Origin: CAYJQO01 sp964372445
GTDB lineage: Bacteria; Patescibacteriota; Minisyncoccia; UBA6257; GWB1-50-10
Reading direction: 5' to 3'
DNA: 46,965 nt
NCBI GenBank assembly: GCA_964372445.1
Contig: CAYJQO010000002.1
Location: forward strand, 1-46,965
The position numbers were made by a program, and so were the translations under genes. Below the pieces are notes generated by a model. That model was not told the DNA's origin. It did not search any database and saw only the letters and a program-made list of their open reading frames with translations. This document shows positions 46,337 through 46,965 of this stretch, piece by piece; within the stretch, counting starts at the first letter, position 1, and every line of letters starts with the position of its first letter.

Positions 46337-46965
46337 TCAAGAAGCTTCTCCTCATCGACACCAACGCGCTCATCCACCGAGCGTACCACGCCCTCCCGCC
46401 ACTCACGTCACCGAACGGGAAACCGGTCGGGGCGCTCTACGGCCTTGCCACGACCATCCTCAAGGTGCTCCGTGAGGAACGGCCGACACACATCGCAGCA
46501 GCATTTGACCGCCCGGAGCCAACCTTCCGTAAGAAGCTCTTCGATGCCTACAAGGCACACCGGCCACCCGCTGAGCACGAGCTCATCGAGCAGATTATTG
46601 AATCCCGCAACCTCGTGGAACGGTTCGGCATTCCGTTTTTCGAACAGCCTGGTTACGAGGCGGACGATGTTATCGGAACGCTGGTAGAAAAATTCAGTGG
46701 TGAGCGGGGGGTTAGCATTGTTATTCTCACCGGAGATCTTGATACCCTCCAGCTTGTTGAGGATGATCGCGTTGTGGTGCGAACGCTGAGGAAGGGCTTG
46801 GGTGAAACGCTAGTGTACAACGACGCGGCAATCCGTGAGCGCTACGGAATTGTTCCCAGCCAGATTCCTGATTACAAAGGGTTGGTCGGAGACCCTTCAG
46901 ACAACATTCCTGGGGTCCGTGGGATTGGCCCGAAAGCTGCGGCCAGGCTCCTCTCGTCGTACCAA
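46333..46965 (+). CDS. polA: DNA polymerase I, 5'-3' exonuclease part (truncated by window end)
   Basis: The 211 codons visible encode the 5' nuclease domain: LLLIDTNALIHRAYHALPPL (about 5-24), AAAFDRPEPTFRKKLFDAYKAHR (about 54-76, printed as family-typical), YEADDVIGTL (about 105-114), LTGDLDTLQLV (about 127-137), and GLVGDPSDNIPGVRGIGPKAA (helix-hairpin-helix, at the end). Acidic metal ligands are present. The polymerase part lies outside the window, so a stand-alone exonuclease cannot be excluded. It is translationally coupled to tsaE by a 4-bp overlap. Confidence 0.9.
   Translation, partial: MIKKLLLIDTNALIHRAYHALPPLTSPNGKPVGALYGLATTILKVLREERPTHIAAAFDRPEPTFRKKLFDAYKAHRPPAEHELIEQIIESRNLVERFGIPFFEQPGYEADDVIGTLVEKFSGERGVSIVILTGDLDTLQLVEDDRVVVRTLRKGLGETLVYNDAAIRERYGIVPSQIPDYKGLVGDPSDNIPGVRGIGPKAAARLLSSYQ

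Noticed and set aside
1..46965. UGA recoded as glycine or tryptophan
   Set aside because: TGA ends conserved genes at family-typical lengths (rpmI, ruvB, tsaE, rnj), and no conserved gene needs readthrough.

Overview
The window reads as a chromosomal segment of a Candidate Phyla Radiation (Patescibacteria, probably Parcubacteria-like) bacterium. The evidence is indirect. Housekeeping genes are tightly packed in short alternating operons, and many proteins are typical of that group: a membrane-anchored Clp ATPase, a half-length MFS protein, an elongation-factor-like domain protein, a 4TM holin-like protein, clustered RNase J and RNase Y, and Mur enzymes beside many small secreted proteins without relatives I know. 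TGA is used as a normal stop (for example in rpmI, ruvB and rpsT-adjacent genes), so recoded-UGA lineages such as Gracilibacteria are unlikely. The exact taxon cannot be fixed from sequence alone.

Layout. 1-4.3 kb: end of tRNA-Pro, a strong promoter followed by a structured RNA segment and a 19-codon ORF, a DksA/TraR zinc-finger gene, tRNA-Gly, then a sigma factor / membrane protein / secreted protein trio, facing HU. 4.3-12.6 kb: RNase Y (minus), then gpmI, holin-like, secG, a peptide-binding protein, a sugar-phosphate isomerase whose stop codon lies inside tRNA-Leu, and RNase J. 12.6-24.8 kb: a PcnB-like nucleotidyltransferase divergent from trpS, an unknown protein, a very large IleRS carrying an inserted histidine-phosphatase domain, a Hef/FANCM-like helicase, a Na+/Ca2+ exchanger-like protein, a lipoprotein, argS and a Cas4-like nuclease. 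24.8-27.4 kb: smpB, tmRNA followed by a hairpin-rich segment that ends with a second copy of the tmRNA 3' end, infC-rpmI-rplT, and an orphan ~300-nt transcript with a 28-codon ORF. 27.5-34.3 kb: uracil-DNA glycosylase, membrane protein, Clp-like ATPase and MFS protein (minus); two paralogous secreted proteins interleaved with copies of the murB tail; murB. 34.3-41.9 kb: cutA, tRNA-Arg, amino-acid permease, EF-Tu-like domain, SLOG protein, MBL-fold RNA-processing protein, murE-like ligase, ruvA, rpsT, holA. 42-47 kb: a secreted protein, pilB-like ATPase, a 26-bp perfect inverted repeat, ruvB, tsaE and the 5' part of polA.

Main themes. Translation and its rescue (tmRNA, SmpB, IF-3, L35, L20, S20, three aminoacyl-tRNA synthetases, four tRNAs), RNA turnover (RNase J, RNase Y, MBL-fold nuclease), recombination and repair (RuvAB, PolI, UDG, helicase, HolA), and cell wall building (MurB, MurE). 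A recurring regulatory pattern is a -10 hexamer placed 5-12 nt before the start codon, implying leaderless or near-leaderless mRNAs. Genes for small secreted or unknown proteins instead tend to have full TTGACA-type promoters and Shine-Dalgarno sequences. The observations most worth following are the IleRS-phosphatase fusion, the tmRNA-adjacent repeat/hairpin element, three uncharacterised structured-RNA candidates, and the Clp-like ATPase lacking expected catalytic and pore-loop residues.
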